From: Rubrobacter tropicus
Lineage (GTDB): Bacteria; Actinomycetota; Rubrobacteria; Rubrobacterales; Rubrobacteraceae
Assembly (NCBI RefSeq): GCF_011492945.1
Contig: NZ_CP045119.1
Coordinates: 806,001-870,000 of the forward strand
Length of the DNA stretch: 64,000 nt
Direction: 5' to 3'
The notes beneath the pieces are model-generated. The model was given only the letters and a program-made list of their open reading frames with translations. It did not search any database and was not told where the DNA came from. Positions within the stretch are counted from its first letter, which is position 1; each line of letters begins with the position of its first letter. Below are positions 52,690-60,998 of the stretch, in pieces. Both the position numbers and the translations under genes were made by a program.

Positions 52690-53028
52690 TTATCTGAATG
52701 GCTCGACTCTGGGTATCCTCGTGGTGTCGAACTCCCGCACCCGCCCGCGGCCGAGACGCTCCAGCTCTTCCAGGCAACTCTCCGATTCGCGGACGAGTTT
52801 CGCGACGTCGAGGCCCAAAGTGTCGGGTTCGAACTCGCGGAGGCGTTCGATGCCGCTTCGCAGGACTCCGGTGGCGCCTCGCCAGTTGCCGTTCTGCTGG
52901 TGGTAGAAGCCGACGCCCACCTGGAGGATGCCCTGGTACAGGAAACGGACGCGCCCGGACTCCGCCATCCAGGCGTCTTCGAGGTACTCGTGGCACTCGA
53001 AGAACTCACCCTCGTTGAACTCCTCTAT
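52690..53028 (-). CDS. DUF309 domain protein without a normal start codon
   Basis: The DUF309 signature is plain: EEFNEGEFFECHEYLEDAW, then FLYQGILQVGVGFYHQQNGN and GIERLREFEP. The frame is open back to a TGA inside the FmdB gene, but contains no ATG, GTG or TTG before the signature; the first ATG (52968) would remove it. The 5' end given here is an ATA with GGAGGGGC in front. Possible explanations: a rare start, frameshifting from the zinc-ribbon gene, whose stop is 50 bases upstream, or a base error. About 113 residues. Confidence 0.75.
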   Translation of the reverse strand: MEEFNEGEFFECHEYLEDAWMAESGRVRFLYQGILQVGVGFYHQQNGNWRGATGVLRSGIERLREFEPDTLGLDVAKLVRESESCLEELERLGRGRVREFDTTRIPRVEPFR

Positions 53029-53080
53029 GCCCCTCCGAACGAGGTCCGGGAGGCCTTCGGGGAGGTTGTTCTCCGACTCC

Positions 53081-53329
53081 TTATCCGCAGCCGCAGCCTC
53101 CGCCGCAGCAGCCGCCCCCGCCGCCCGAGCTGGCGATGCGGGCGTCCATCATCGGGTTCGTGGACATGGCGGAGGCGCCCGGGGTAATGGAGGCGAAGTT
53201 GGAGATCACACGCCTGGACTCTACGGAGCCGCATTCGGGGCACTCGGCCGGGTCGTCCGAGGCGCTCATCGAGCGCATGAGGTCGAAGCGCTCTTCGCAG
53301 TCGGCGCACTTGTACTCGTAGAGGGCCAT
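53081..53329 (-). CDS. FmdB-type zinc ribbon protein
   Basis: 82 residues: MALYEYKCADCEERFDLM and ECPECGSVESRRVIS give the four-cysteine zinc ribbon; the C-terminus is the usual Gly/Cys string (CCGGGCGCG). ATG at 53329 with GAGGTGGG. Family function is uncertain (regulatory or metal binding). Followed closely by the DUF309 gene. Confidence 0.88.
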   Translation of the reverse strand: MALYEYKCADCEERFDLMRSMSASDDPAECPECGSVESRRVISNFASITPGASAMSTNPMMDARIASSGGGGGCCGGGCGCG

Positions 53330-53440
53330 CCGTCCCACCTCTCGTTCCGCGAACATACAGCAAACCGTATTGTACCCGCAGGGGGAAACCCGTGCGCGTT
53401 GAATAACGCGCCCACCGCACGTAAACTCACCTCCCATCCC

Positions 53441-53513
53441 GGGGCCGTAGCTCAGTTGGGAGAGCGCCGCCTTTGCACGGCGGAGGTCAGGGGTTCGAAT
53501 CCCCTCGGCTCCA
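53441..53513 (+). tRNA. tRNA-Ala (anticodon TGC)
   Basis: Acceptor GGGGCCG pairs with CGGCTCC and contains the G3-U70 wobble that marks alanine tRNA. D-arm GCTCAGTTGGGAGAGC, anticodon arm CCGCC-TTTGCAC-GGCGG (TGC), T-arm GGGGTTCGAATCCCC. CCA is not encoded. The 3' part is repeated at 59434, the mark of an integration site. Confidence 0.96.
53473..53498 (+). repeat. att-like direct repeat, left copy (in tRNA-Ala)
   Basis: Identical to 59434-59459 over 26 bases, covering the anticodon loop to the T-loop of tRNA-Ala. Confidence 0.7.
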
Positions 53514-53644
53514 CTCTGAGAATCTGTCGTTTTGCAGGTAAAACGGAAGTGGGTTAGAGAGGACGAGAGTCTTAGTTGTCAGTATTGACAGTGACGTGAG
53601 TTCGCCGGCGCGACGGGACGACCGCCTTTGACCAAGGGGTAGGA

Positions 53645-53890
53645 GTGAAGGATTACCGCGGGTGCAACGCTGCCAAGAGGCTGATGTTCCACAGGCGAGT
53701 CGAGTGCTGCCCTACGTGTCACAACTGGGACGAGGTGGCCGATTGGCCGGGATACGGTTTTAAGTCGCCTGACGGCACGGTGGTCAGGGTCTGCTGCGAG
53801 GTGGCGGATAGGCTCGAAGGAAGGGGCGCAAGTTACGTCGGCGAGGCCGTGTGGAAGGCGACTCCTGACGAGGAAGACAGCGCTGTCTGA
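53645..53890 (+). CDS. Small Cys-containing hypothetical protein
   Basis: 81 residues; ECCPTCHNW (C-C-x-x-C) and VCCEV could bind a metal. GTG start with AAGGGGTAGGA. No family recognised. A perfect inverted repeat TGTCA-GTAT-TGACA lies 55 bases upstream. Inside the integrated element next to the broken integrase, so accessory. Confidence 0.5.
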   Translation: MKDYRGCNAAKRLMFHRRVECCPTCHNWDEVADWPGYGFKSPDGTVVRVCCEVADRLEGRGASYVGEAVWKATPDEEDSAV

Positions 53891-53974
53891 GGCGGAGATC
53901 GTCGGACCCGTTTGGCCCGACGATCTCCGCAAGCCGAGCGCATGGCGCCCGGTTCGGCCCGGGGGAACGATGCG

Positions 53975-54496
53975 CTAGAGAAGGGCGCTTTCTATCGCCG
54001 CCGCTGCCTGATCCCCCATACCCGGTAAGACGTGGCTGTAGGTGTCGAGGGTGATGGCTACGGTCGCGTGCCCCAGCATCTCCTGGACTATCTTGGGATT
54101 GACGTTCCCGGCCAGGAGTAGGGTCGCACACGTGTGTCTGAGGTCGTGGAGCCGGATGACTGGAAGCCCGGCATTCGCCAGGAGCGGGGCGAATGAACGC
54201 TTCCTCAGGTTGGTGGGGTTCAAGAGCGTTCCCCTCTACAAAGCGAAAACGAGTCCGCCGTCCTCGTAGAGGGAGCCCAGCCGGTCGATCTCCTGCAGCT
54301 GGCCAGAGAGGTGCGCGCGCAAAGCCTCAATCGCTAAGTTCGTCAACCTGACGCTCCGGCGGCTCTTGGCGGTTTTGGGCTGGCCCAGCGAGAACTTACC
54401 CTTGACGCGGGTGAGCGTGCGCCTGACGCGCAGCATCCCGCCTTCCAGGTCCGCGTCTTCCAGGAGACCTCTATTTCTCCTCGGTTTCGGCAACAT
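53975..54496 (-). pseudogene. Tyrosine recombinase/integrase remnant
   Basis: Phage-type integrase catalytic domain in one frame with an in-frame TAG at about 54233. Upstream piece: DLEGGMLRVRRTL, PKTAKSRRSVRL and LYEDGGLVFAL; downstream: NPTNLRKRSFAPLLANAG, the box RLHDLRHTCATLLL (His-x-x-Arg), MLGHATVAITLDTYSHV with the catalytic tyrosine. The N-terminal DNA-binding domain and the first catalytic Arg are missing. Clearly the former integrase of the element at tRNA-Ala. Confidence 0.88.
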
Positions 54497-54534
54497 CCTG
54501 CCTTCACAGTCCGACAGGTAGCGTCATCCTGTCT

Positions 54535-55557
54535 CTAGCTGTCGAGCAGTTCCTTTAGGCCGTTGTCTATAAACTCTGTATCCTCCGGATTCAACCCGCC
54601 GCCGGCGAAGTGGCCCCACACCCCTGGGATCACCCGGAGCTCGGCTTCCGCGTTGGTCATGTGACCCACTGCGTACTCTTCGTCTTCGGGAGGGAAATAG
54701 AGGTCCTTCTCGGCGGGCATGACGATGGCTTTGGCCTTTATAGCGCCGAGAGCCCTTACGTGATCCCCGTCGAAGCCTGGCGTCTTTCCGACGTCCCCAT
54801 TCTGCCAGGTCCATAGCATCGCCAACAGGTTGTTGGCGTCCCGGCCGTCGAGGAAGAAGCCTTCCCAGAAGCCGACCAGGAAGTCCTCTAGCGAAGAGAA
54901 GCCGAGTTTTTCTTTGTAGACTTCGTCCCAGTAAAATGCCTGTGAGAAGCCCCATCCGGCGTACACCCGCGCCATGGATCTGAGGCCCTTGATGGGTTGC
55001 TCGTCGTACCAGCCGTTCTTGAAGGCGTCGTCGGCGGTGAGCGCGGCCTTCACTCCTTCGAGAAAGACGAAATTATGCCGGCTGGTCTTTGAGGAGCCGC
55101 AGAAAGGCAGCATCCGCTCGACCATATCCGGGTAGCTCACCGCCCACTGGTAGGTCTGCTGGGCGCCCATCGACCAGCCGGTGACCAGGGCGAGCTTCTC
55201 GATACCAAAGTGTTCGGTTACAAGCCGGTGCTGAACCCCTACGTTGTCATAGAGCGTAACGTGCGGGAAGCGGGCGTTATCGTAGGGTGGGGGTGTGTTG
55301 GAGGGTGAAGAGGAGACGCCGTTGCCGAGCATGTTCGGGATAATGATGAAGTACTCGTTTGGGTCGAGTGCCATGCCCTCCCCGATCAGCCACTCGTTCT
55401 CCCAGTGGCGGCCCGAGTACCAGGTCGGGTAGACGATCGCGTTGCTCTTGTCTTCATTGAGCGTGCCGAAGGTCTTGTAGGCAAGCCTCGCGTGTCGCAG
55501 GGTCGCACCCTCCTGCAGAACGACATCTTCCAACTCAAAGATTTCGTGATCGTTCAC
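54535..55557 (-). CDS. Alpha/beta hydrolase, homoserine acetyltransferase-like
   Basis: 340 residues of the MetX-like fold. FGTLNEDKSNAIVYPTWYSG, IIIPNMLGNGVSSSPSN, nucleophile elbow LVTGWSMGAQQTYQWA (Ser), acid in MPAEKDLYFPP and His in VWGHFAGGG. Homoserine acetyltransferases and several esterases share it; in an amide/formamide cluster an acyl amide or ester substrate is as likely as homoserine. GTG start with AAGGAAAGG. Directly precedes nothing on its strand but the int remnant. Confidence 0.85.
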   Translation of the reverse strand: MNDHEIFELEDVVLQEGATLRHARLAYKTFGTLNEDKSNAIVYPTWYSGRHWENEWLIGEGMALDPNEYFIIIPNMLGNGVSSSPSNTPPPYDNARFPHVTLYDNVGVQHRLVTEHFGIEKLALVTGWSMGAQQTYQWAVSYPDMVERMLPFCGSSKTSRHNFVFLEGVKAALTADDAFKNGWYDEQPIKGLRSMARVYAGWGFSQAFYWDEVYKEKLGFSSLEDFLVGFWEGFFLDGRDANNLLAMLWTWQNGDVGKTPGFDGDHVRALGAIKAKAIVMPAEKDLYFPPEDEEYAVGHMTNAEAELRVIPGVWGHFAGGGLNPEDTEFIDNGLKELLDS

Positions 55558-55583
55558 GAACGCTACCTTTCCTTGATCCCCGT

Positions 55584-55919
55584 CTACAGGGCCGCCGGCC
55601 GGGAAAAAATAACCCGTACCGGTTCGGTGGTTACCACTCCCTTGTCTACCATCTCATCGAGCTTGGGTAGGACGTTCTCGATCTTCTCCGTCCGGTCGAT
55701 AGCTACTATCACCACGGGGAGGTCCGCCGAGAGGTCCAGGATCCGGGCCGTGTGTATCCGCTTGTCTGCGCCGTACCCTTCTATGCCGTGCAACACCGTG
55801 GCGCCGGCTATTCCCTCATCGTGCAACATTTCGACGATAGCCCGGAAGAGCGCCTTGCGCCTGTACCGGAAAGAATCCCCCGTGTAAACGGTCAACTTCG
55901 TGGCGTCAACCGGCTCCAC
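55584..55919 (-). CDS. DUF190 protein (CrcB partner)
   Basis: 111 residues, PII-like DUF190 fold: LTVYTGDSFRYRRKALFRAI, GATVLHGIEGYGADKRIHT, DLPVVIVAIDRTEKI. This family is commonly encoded beside the fluoride channel CrcB/Fluc. GTG start overlaps the crcB stop by one base. Confidence 0.88.
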   Translation of the reverse strand: MEPVDATKLTVYTGDSFRYRRKALFRAIVEMLHDEGIAGATVLHGIEGYGADKRIHTARILDLSADLPVVIVAIDRTEKIENVLPKLDEMVDKGVVTTEPVRVIFSRPAAL

Positions 55920-56296
55920 TACGCTCCTCCTATGAGACGTCCGACGATGACGCCGAGATACACGAAGACGAGCCCAAGCACGAGTTGCCCGAGAGTATTG
56001 AGAAGCGTCAAGAGCAAGCCGCTGTCCGTTAGCAGGCCCAGCGACTCGTAGCTAAACGACGAGAAGGTCGTATATCCTCCCAGTATGCCCACGGCCACAA
56101 ACGTCCGGGCTCCTGCCGGGAGCGATCCACCGTCCACGAGAACGAGCACGATACCGATAAGAAAAGACCCTGAGATGTTCACGAAAAACGTACCCCAAGG
56201 GAAGCCGGAGCCGAGCCAGGCTCCCATCCAGCCGCCAACCAGATATCTGGCGGAAGCCCCGATAGCTCCCCCGAGTGCGACGTAGAGTAGCCCCAC
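55919..56296 (-). CDS. crcB: Fluoride efflux channel CrcB/Fluc
   Basis: 125 residues, four helices. The conserved GGAIGASARYLVGGWM, FPWGTFFVNISGSFLIG (Asn and the central Na site), and GGYTTFSSFSYES (phenylalanine box) are present. Forms dual-topology dimers that export F-. Single gene with DUF190 as partner. GTG start. No fluoride riboswitch is evident in the 70 bases upstream. Confidence 0.95.
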   Translation of the reverse strand: MGLLYVALGGAIGASARYLVGGWMGAWLGSGFPWGTFFVNISGSFLIGIVLVLVDGGSLPAGARTFVAVGILGGYTTFSSFSYESLGLLTDSGLLLTLLNTLGQLVLGLVFVYLGVIVGRLIGGA

Positions 56297-56366
56297 TCTC
56301 TAACCTTCAACCAAGTATGACAAACACGCACCTTTCCCTAGCAACAGCGACCGGCATCAAGATAGC

Positions 56367-56879
56367 CTATACGCTGAGGGTTCCTGTGAGAAGCAGGTAG
56401 CCGGGGACCCAGGCTGTGATGATGCCCGTAGCTATGGTAAGCCAGCCGCTGAAACGGGTGAGTTGTCCCATCCCCAAGGCAAGCAGAAGCCAGTAGACGA
56501 ACCACAGGACGGCCCAGGCCGACCAGTTCAACGCCAGCCAGATCGGCCCCCCGGCGGCGAAGAGCGAGATCGCGGTGGGTACGGCAGTTACCGCGACGAA
56601 AAGACAAAACCAACCAAGGCCCCGCCCATCTACGTCTATCAGGCGGTTTATCCCTACCCAGATATAGGTAAAGGCGAATAGCAAGAACTGCGCCGCCGCC
56701 AGCACCGATGCCTGGTTCGCCTCCAACCCAAAGGCCGAATACAGCGCCACAAGCACCACCAGCCCCCCAGTAAAGAAGTTCATCACCCAGATCTCACGGT
56801 CCTGGATGTGACCGAGAAGCCATATGCCGTTGAGGACGAGGACCGCTCCTACGTAGAGTAAGCCCAGACCAAGATACAT
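56367..56879 (-). CDS. AmiS/UreI amide or urea channel
   Basis: 170 residues, six membrane helices, AmiS/UreI family: LGLGLLYVGAVLVLNGIWLL, FFTGGLVVLVALYSAFG, FAFTYIWVGINRL. Passive channel for short amides or urea. ATG start. A 16-base hairpin separates it from the formamidase gene, which it would serve by bringing in formamide/acetamide. Confidence 0.92.
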   Translation of the reverse strand: MYLGLGLLYVGAVLVLNGIWLLGHIQDREIWVMNFFTGGLVVLVALYSAFGLEANQASVLAAAQFLLFAFTYIWVGINRLIDVDGRGLGWFCLFVAVTAVPTAISLFAAGGPIWLALNWSAWAVLWFVYWLLLALGMGQLTRFSGWLTIATGIITAWVPGYLLLTGTLSV

Positions 56880-56894
56880 AACCTAGCGCCTTTC

Positions 56895-56932
56895 CGTGGA
56901 CCGCGGGAGATAAGGTTCTCCCGCGGTCCACG
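56895..56932 (-). terminator. 16-bp hairpin between formamidase and AmiS genes
   Basis: CGTGGACCGCGGGAGA and its exact complement around a six-base loop (TAAGGT). No T run; strong stem suggests partial termination or mRNA stabilisation. Confidence 0.6.
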
Positions 56933-56993
56933 TATCACCTCACAGCAGCCCGTAGCTCATGCAAGCCACGCTACCAGGACGCGCTGCTCCGCC

Positions 56994-58277
56994 CTAAGAC
57001 TGCGGAGCCTGCACATGAGTCTCGCGGATCTCCGAATCGCCTGGAGCATGGGGAAGCTGGGCCTCGCGGGCAACCCGGCTGGGCACGTCCTGCGGTACGA
57101 TGGGGCGCTTGAAGATCTCGGTCGGGATATAGATCGAGACGCACGCGTTGGGTATGTCCACGATGCCACTGACCCGGCCTTCTATCGGGGCCGTCCCGAT
57201 TATGATGTACGCCTGCTCGTCGGTGTAGCCGCACGTCTTGAGGTACTCGATGGCGTTCAGGCACGCCTGCCGGTAGGCGACGGTAAGGTCCAGGTAGTGC
57301 TGGGTGTTGTCCTCGCTGACCCCGACGCCCTCGAAGACCAGGAAGCTCGCATACCGAGGCTGGAGGTGTCCCAACTCGAACATCGGCATGTGCGTGGGAC
57401 GGTTCATGGCGTACTTCTCCATGCCCCCCTTGATCAGCTCCACCCCGAGGTCTATGTGCCCGGCCATCTCGATGGCCCCGCAGAAGGTGATCTCACCGTC
57501 CCCCTGCGAGAAGTGCAGGTCGCCCATCGAGAGCTTGGCCCCCTCAACGTATACGGGGAAGTAGATGCGTGAACCTACCGTCAGGTCTTTGATGTCGACG
57601 TTGCCCCCGTGCTCGCGCGGGGGGATCGTCCGTACGGCCTCTCCAGCCACCCGCTCGAACTCACTACCGCTCAACGTCCCCAGCAACGCATTCTGTTGCA
57701 GCGGAGGAAGCGCCAGCGGCGGCACCCGATCCGGGTCCGTGTCGATGAGGGCTTGCTCCCGCTGGTTCCACCTCGCCAGCAGGTCATGAGAAGGTGCGCA
57801 CCCGATGAGACCGGGATGCCTTATCCCCACGAACTCCACATCCGGCACGTGCCGCGAGGTGGCGTACAGGCCGCGCAGGTCCCAGATCGCCTTGTGCGCG
57901 TCGGGATAGACATCGGTCAGAAACCCACCACCATTTTGCTGGGAGAAGATGCCGGTGTAGCCCCACTGCTCTCCCGATCCGGAAGGAGGCTCGACGGCTA
58001 GGATGTCGACGACGAGCAGGTCCCCAGGCTCCGCGCCGTTGATGTGGATCGGTCCGGAGAGCACGTGGCAAGGCGTAAGGTCTATATCGCGGATGTCATC
58101 CGCGGAATCGTCGTTCCTGACCTGTCCGTTGGTCCAATCCAGACACTCGATTCGGAAGTCCGTGCCAGGGTCCGTTGAAGCTGCCGCCGGGATGTCTGGA
58201 TGCCAGCGGTTGTGACCGGGCACCTCCTGATCCTGCATAGGCTTGTTTACGTCCGCCTTGAATAAGGTTTCGGCCAC
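56994..58277 (-). CDS. fmdA: Formamidase/acetamidase (FmdA family)
   Basis: Hydrolyses formamide or other short amides to the acid and ammonia. 427 residues, the usual size. HNRWHPDIPA, GPIHINGAEPGDLLVVDIL, RHPGLIGCAPSHDLL, GDLHFSQGDGEITFCGAIE with the family's catalytic pattern, and YSSxxx-like ending. Start GTG 58277 at 120 bases from a strong promoter. Operon with AmiS, CrcB and DUF190; FmdB zinc ribbon diverges. Confidence 0.95.
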   Translation of the reverse strand: MAETLFKADVNKPMQDQEVPGHNRWHPDIPAAASTDPGTDFRIECLDWTNGQVRNDDSADDIRDIDLTPCHVLSGPIHINGAEPGDLLVVDILAVEPPSGSGEQWGYTGIFSQQNGGGFLTDVYPDAHKAIWDLRGLYATSRHVPDVEFVGIRHPGLIGCAPSHDLLARWNQREQALIDTDPDRVPPLALPPLQQNALLGTLSGSEFERVAGEAVRTIPPREHGGNVDIKDLTVGSRIYFPVYVEGAKLSMGDLHFSQGDGEITFCGAIEMAGHIDLGVELIKGGMEKYAMNRPTHMPMFELGHLQPRYASFLVFEGVGVSEDNTQHYLDLTVAYRQACLNAIEYLKTCGYTDEQAYIIIGTAPIEGRVSGIVDIPNACVSIYIPTEIFKRPIVPQDVPSRVAREAQLPHAPGDSEIRETHVQAPQS

Positions 58278-58405
58278 TGCCTTCTCCTCTCTTCCCCGGT
58301 GAGCTTCCTTTACGGAAGTTTACAAAGGCTTCTTTTCTGTCCTTGCTACTCTGGTTACCTTCCTCTCCGTTGTGGTGCTTTCCCCAAAACACCTTAATGT
58401 CTTTT

Positions 58406-58434
58406 AGTATACAAATGCTTAAATTTCGTGTCAA
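58406..58434 (-). promoter_or_regulatory. Consensus promoter of the formamidase operon
   Basis: On the minus strand TTGACA (58434-58429), exactly 17 bases, TATACT (58411-58406). Start near 58399, leader about 120 bases. AT-rich block that stands out from its surroundings. Confidence 0.8.
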
Positions 58435-58534
58435 GTACCCGGGTGCAAGGAATCGCAATTGGTGCGAAAATCGTATACGGATGCACTATGCGGCACTCGG
58501 GGAAACACGGTGAGGCGCGAGGAGAGGAGACGAA

Positions 58535-58813
58535 GTGCCGATCTACGACTTTGTCTGCGAGGATTGCGGGCCGTTCGAGCAGCGGCGTTCGTTTACCGAG
58601 GCGGGTGAGCCGATGGCCTGTCCCTCTTGCGAGAAGGAAGCGAGACGGATCTTTTCGATGCCCAGCACCAGGAGCATGCCCATCGCCCTCTCCGGTGCCA
58701 TGAGCCGCGCCGAAAAGAGCGCCTACGAACCCACGGTCGTGCGTCAGCCCGCGGGCGGTACGTTGCCCGGCACAAAGTACAGCCCGGGGCACGGGGGACA
58801 CTGCCACCACTAG
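58535..58813 (+). CDS. fmdB: FmdB family zinc ribbon protein
   Basis: 92 residues: PIYDFVCEDCGPFEQRRSF and ACPSCEKEARRIFSMPST, zinc ribbon with two CxxC pairs, and a His-rich tail (HGGHCHH). FmdB of Methylophilus is a regulator of formamidase; here it is divergent from fmdA. GTG start with GAGGAGAGGAG. Confidence 0.9.
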   Translation: MPIYDFVCEDCGPFEQRRSFTEAGEPMACPSCEKEARRIFSMPSTRSMPIALSGAMSRAEKSAYEPTVVRQPAGGTLPGTKYSPGHGGHCHH

Positions 58814-59639
58814 CGCCAACCCCCGCATCAAGCCGCAGCTGGCATAGGCCGTTCTTCGCGCACGGCGCATTATCCCTTTACGAATGGCTCCGGTGGTGGA
58901 GCGAGGGGCCGAATACAGTGGCTGCTGGTAGTCGCGCGGAGCAACTCGCCACGAAGGCGGGGGCGGCCATCAGGCCACCCCGCTCTCTCCCCTGGACCGA
59001 GTCGTGACTACGCCGGGAGCTCTGAAGGGCCTCTCGCGATTGCCAGGCGAGACCCATGCGAGCTCCTGGAGCGTCACCAGGTTGGGGGTTGGGGCGAGGT
59101 GCCTGCGGAAGACGCCAAGGAGAACGGCCTCTTCGTCCGCGAGGGCTTGCGGATCGTTTCAGCCTACCCGGTCGGTGACGGGCAAGTCTGGCTCATCACC
59201 GAGGCCGACCCCTTCTCGACCTGCTTCCTGCCCCCGATGAGTACCGATAACCCTCATCAGAGGTCGCCGTGTCTCAGACCCACGGCGACCTCTAGGGGCG
59301 AACGCGTACTGCAACCGGGCCGGTACGGACCGGGACGCGCCGGACCAAGTAAATGCAAGAATCGCTCAAATTGCCTGCAAATAAGCGTAATCACCGGACG
59401 CATCGGGACGGGCTAGAACGTGCCTCCTGGCTCTTGCACGGCGGAGGTCAGGGGTTCGATCTCCCTCTGCTCCACTCCTGGAATGCGGTGCTTTGCAGGC
59501 AAAAGACAGCCTGATAGTCTTTTCAGGCTCTTTGCCGTGGCCGTACTGCAACGCGGAGACGGTGCCGGTCCATGAGAAAGGTTCCGGAGCAGGGCCCCCG
59601 GTCTCGTTGACTTCGTTGCTGCCGCCCTGTTCCCCCGCA
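58814..59639. other. Gene-poor end of the integrated element
   Basis: Contains no secure gene. 59099-59240 has an open frame reading ENGLFVREGLRIVSAYPVG and GDGQVWLITEAD, which looks like part of a small decayed protein. The right att-like copy lies at 59434-59459, with TTTGCAGGCAAAA at 59492-59504, 18 bases beyond the tRNA-like end, as at tRNA-Ala. Confidence 0.55.
59434..59459 (+). repeat. att-like direct repeat, right copy
   Basis: Repeats 53473-53498 exactly; the following 45 bases stay similar. There is no 5' tRNA half here, so it is a tRNA-Ala 3' fragment. Confidence 0.7.
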
Positions 59640-60572
59640 TCAGCGAGAGGTCTCTACCTCCACGAATTGCCGGCCCAGCAGGTGCCGCTCGAACCACTGT
59701 ACCGCCGGTATGGCAGTCTCGGAGAGACCGGGCTCGGTATAGGCGTCGAAATGCGCTCCGCGTGTGATCACCAGGGATTTCGGTTCGAGCGCCCGATCGT
59801 AGGCCGCCACCGCGAGGTCCGTCGGCGTGAGCGTATCGTTCCCCGCGACGATCATCAGTAGCGGCGTGGGCGAGATGCGGTGTATGTTCGCCGCCGGGTT
59901 GTACTCGAGGAACTTCTCCATCGATTCTAAAGAGACCTCGTTGCGCCAATTTGGGGCGATGCTCCGGCCCGTCTCGGTGAACCATTCGTAGGACTCGGGC
60001 GTCGGGAGGGCGGAGGGCTCTCCCTCCGGTGCCACCACCGGTATGTGGGTGCTCCCTTCTCCTTCATAGCGCCTGAGACGGTCTTCGGCCAGCATATCGT
60101 GGAAGCCGGCGAAGATGTCCGGGCGCATGAGGCGCTGGGCGTTCTCCCACCCGTCGGCAAGCGGCACCTGTGCGACGACGGCTTTGATCCTCTTGTCGAA
60201 AGCGGCCAGGTGCAAGACGTGCCCACCGCTGTAGGATGAACCCCACACCCCGATGCGATCCGGGTCCACCTCCGGACGCCGTGAGACCCACGTTATGGCG
60301 TTCCTGTAATCCTCGTGCTGCTCGGTCGGGAAGAGCCTGACGCGCGGCTCGCCTTCGGAGTCGCCGAAGTACCGGTAGTCGAAGACGAGCACCACGAGCC
60401 CGGCCTCCTCGAACTTCTCGGCGAAGTTCGCGAGGTGCATCTCTTTTACCGCGCTGAAGCCGTGGGCCATGACGATGGCAGGACGTCGCTCTCCATCTTC
60501 CAGACCGTCGGGGACGTAGAGCCAGCCCGCGCAGCTCAGACCGCCGCTGGCAAAGGTTACGTCGCTCTTCAT
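59640..60572 (-). CDS. Alpha/beta hydrolase, dienelactone-hydrolase type
   Basis: 310 residues from ATG 60572. VMAHGFSAVKEMHLANFAE (oxyanion), FDYRYFGDSEGEPR, elbow IGVWGSSYSGGHVL (Ser), acid in AGNDTLTPTDLA and His in TRGAHFDAYTEP. Xaa-Pro-dipeptidyl/DLH-like family; substrate unknown. GTAGAGGGC ahead. Outside the element's right end. Confidence 0.88.
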   Translation of the reverse strand: MKSDVTFASGGLSCAGWLYVPDGLEDGERRPAIVMAHGFSAVKEMHLANFAEKFEEAGLVVLVFDYRYFGDSEGEPRVRLFPTEQHEDYRNAITWVSRRPEVDPDRIGVWGSSYSGGHVLHLAAFDKRIKAVVAQVPLADGWENAQRLMRPDIFAGFHDMLAEDRLRRYEGEGSTHIPVVAPEGEPSALPTPESYEWFTETGRSIAPNWRNEVSLESMEKFLEYNPAANIHRISPTPLLMIVAGNDTLTPTDLAVAAYDRALEPKSLVITRGAHFDAYTEPGLSETAIPAVQWFERHLLGRQFVEVETSR

Positions 60573-60998
60573 GCCCTCTACCTTTCTACGAATAATCTTT
60601 ACGCTTCGCCCGCCACCGTACCTGCCTATATTGTGCGAATATACACAAGCACATCTTCTGGCGCAACGGACTGCCGCAAGAGCGTCCCCCGCTGCACAAA
60701 GCGCCTTCGAGCGTGGGCGAGTGGCCCGCGGTCGAACCTTCTCGGCTCGACTCCTGAGACCTCTGGGGTAAGCCGGATACGGACGCAAAGCAAGGGGACG
60801 GGGCGCCTCTTAGTCCTTTACGGATCTCCTGCGGACCCGCCTTCCTGCTTAGACGACGCGGGTTCTCGTCGCGGATGTTTAGAGGATAGTGCTCTACCGC
60901 GAAGCTGCCGTTCGTGGGCCGGGCGGGGTGTAACGTTTTTGTCCTTTCTTCGCGTCCAACTTCACGACGAGGCAAGCCGGATCGAGAGGAGGCCGAGC
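60573..60998. other. Intergenic region, hydrolase promoter side
   Basis: About 425 bases between divergent genes. AT-rich GTGTATATTCGCAC on the minus strand at about 60635-60650 may be the hydrolase promoter/operator. Near the right end GGGGTGTAA (60925) could belong to a stress-type promoter for csbD; not sure. Confidence 0.4.

Larger units (their letters stand above)
53473..59459. mobile_element. Integrated element at tRNA-Ala, about 6 kb, degraded
   Basis: Bounded by 26-base identical direct repeats, TTGCACGGCGGAGGTCAG plus GGGTTCGA, at 53473-53498 (inside the tRNA) and 59434-59459. A broken tyrosine integrase lies near the tRNA end. Cargo: small Cys protein, MetX-like hydrolase, DUF190/CrcB, AmiS, formamidase, FmdB. 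The similarity goes on past the tRNA on both sides to a TTTGCAGGYAAA motif. Confidence 0.65.

Noticed and set aside
53577-53590. TGTCA-GTAT-TGACA near the left att copy
   Set aside because: A perfect but short inverted repeat; could be an operator or chance. Not enough to call.
56297-56366. Fluoride riboswitch before crcB
   Set aside because: No crcB-type fold consensus is visible in this short gap.
59099-59416. Frame of 105 codons in the integrated element's right end
   Set aside because: Only the first half looks protein-like; no ribosome site and low-complexity end. Mentioned as a possible remnant only.
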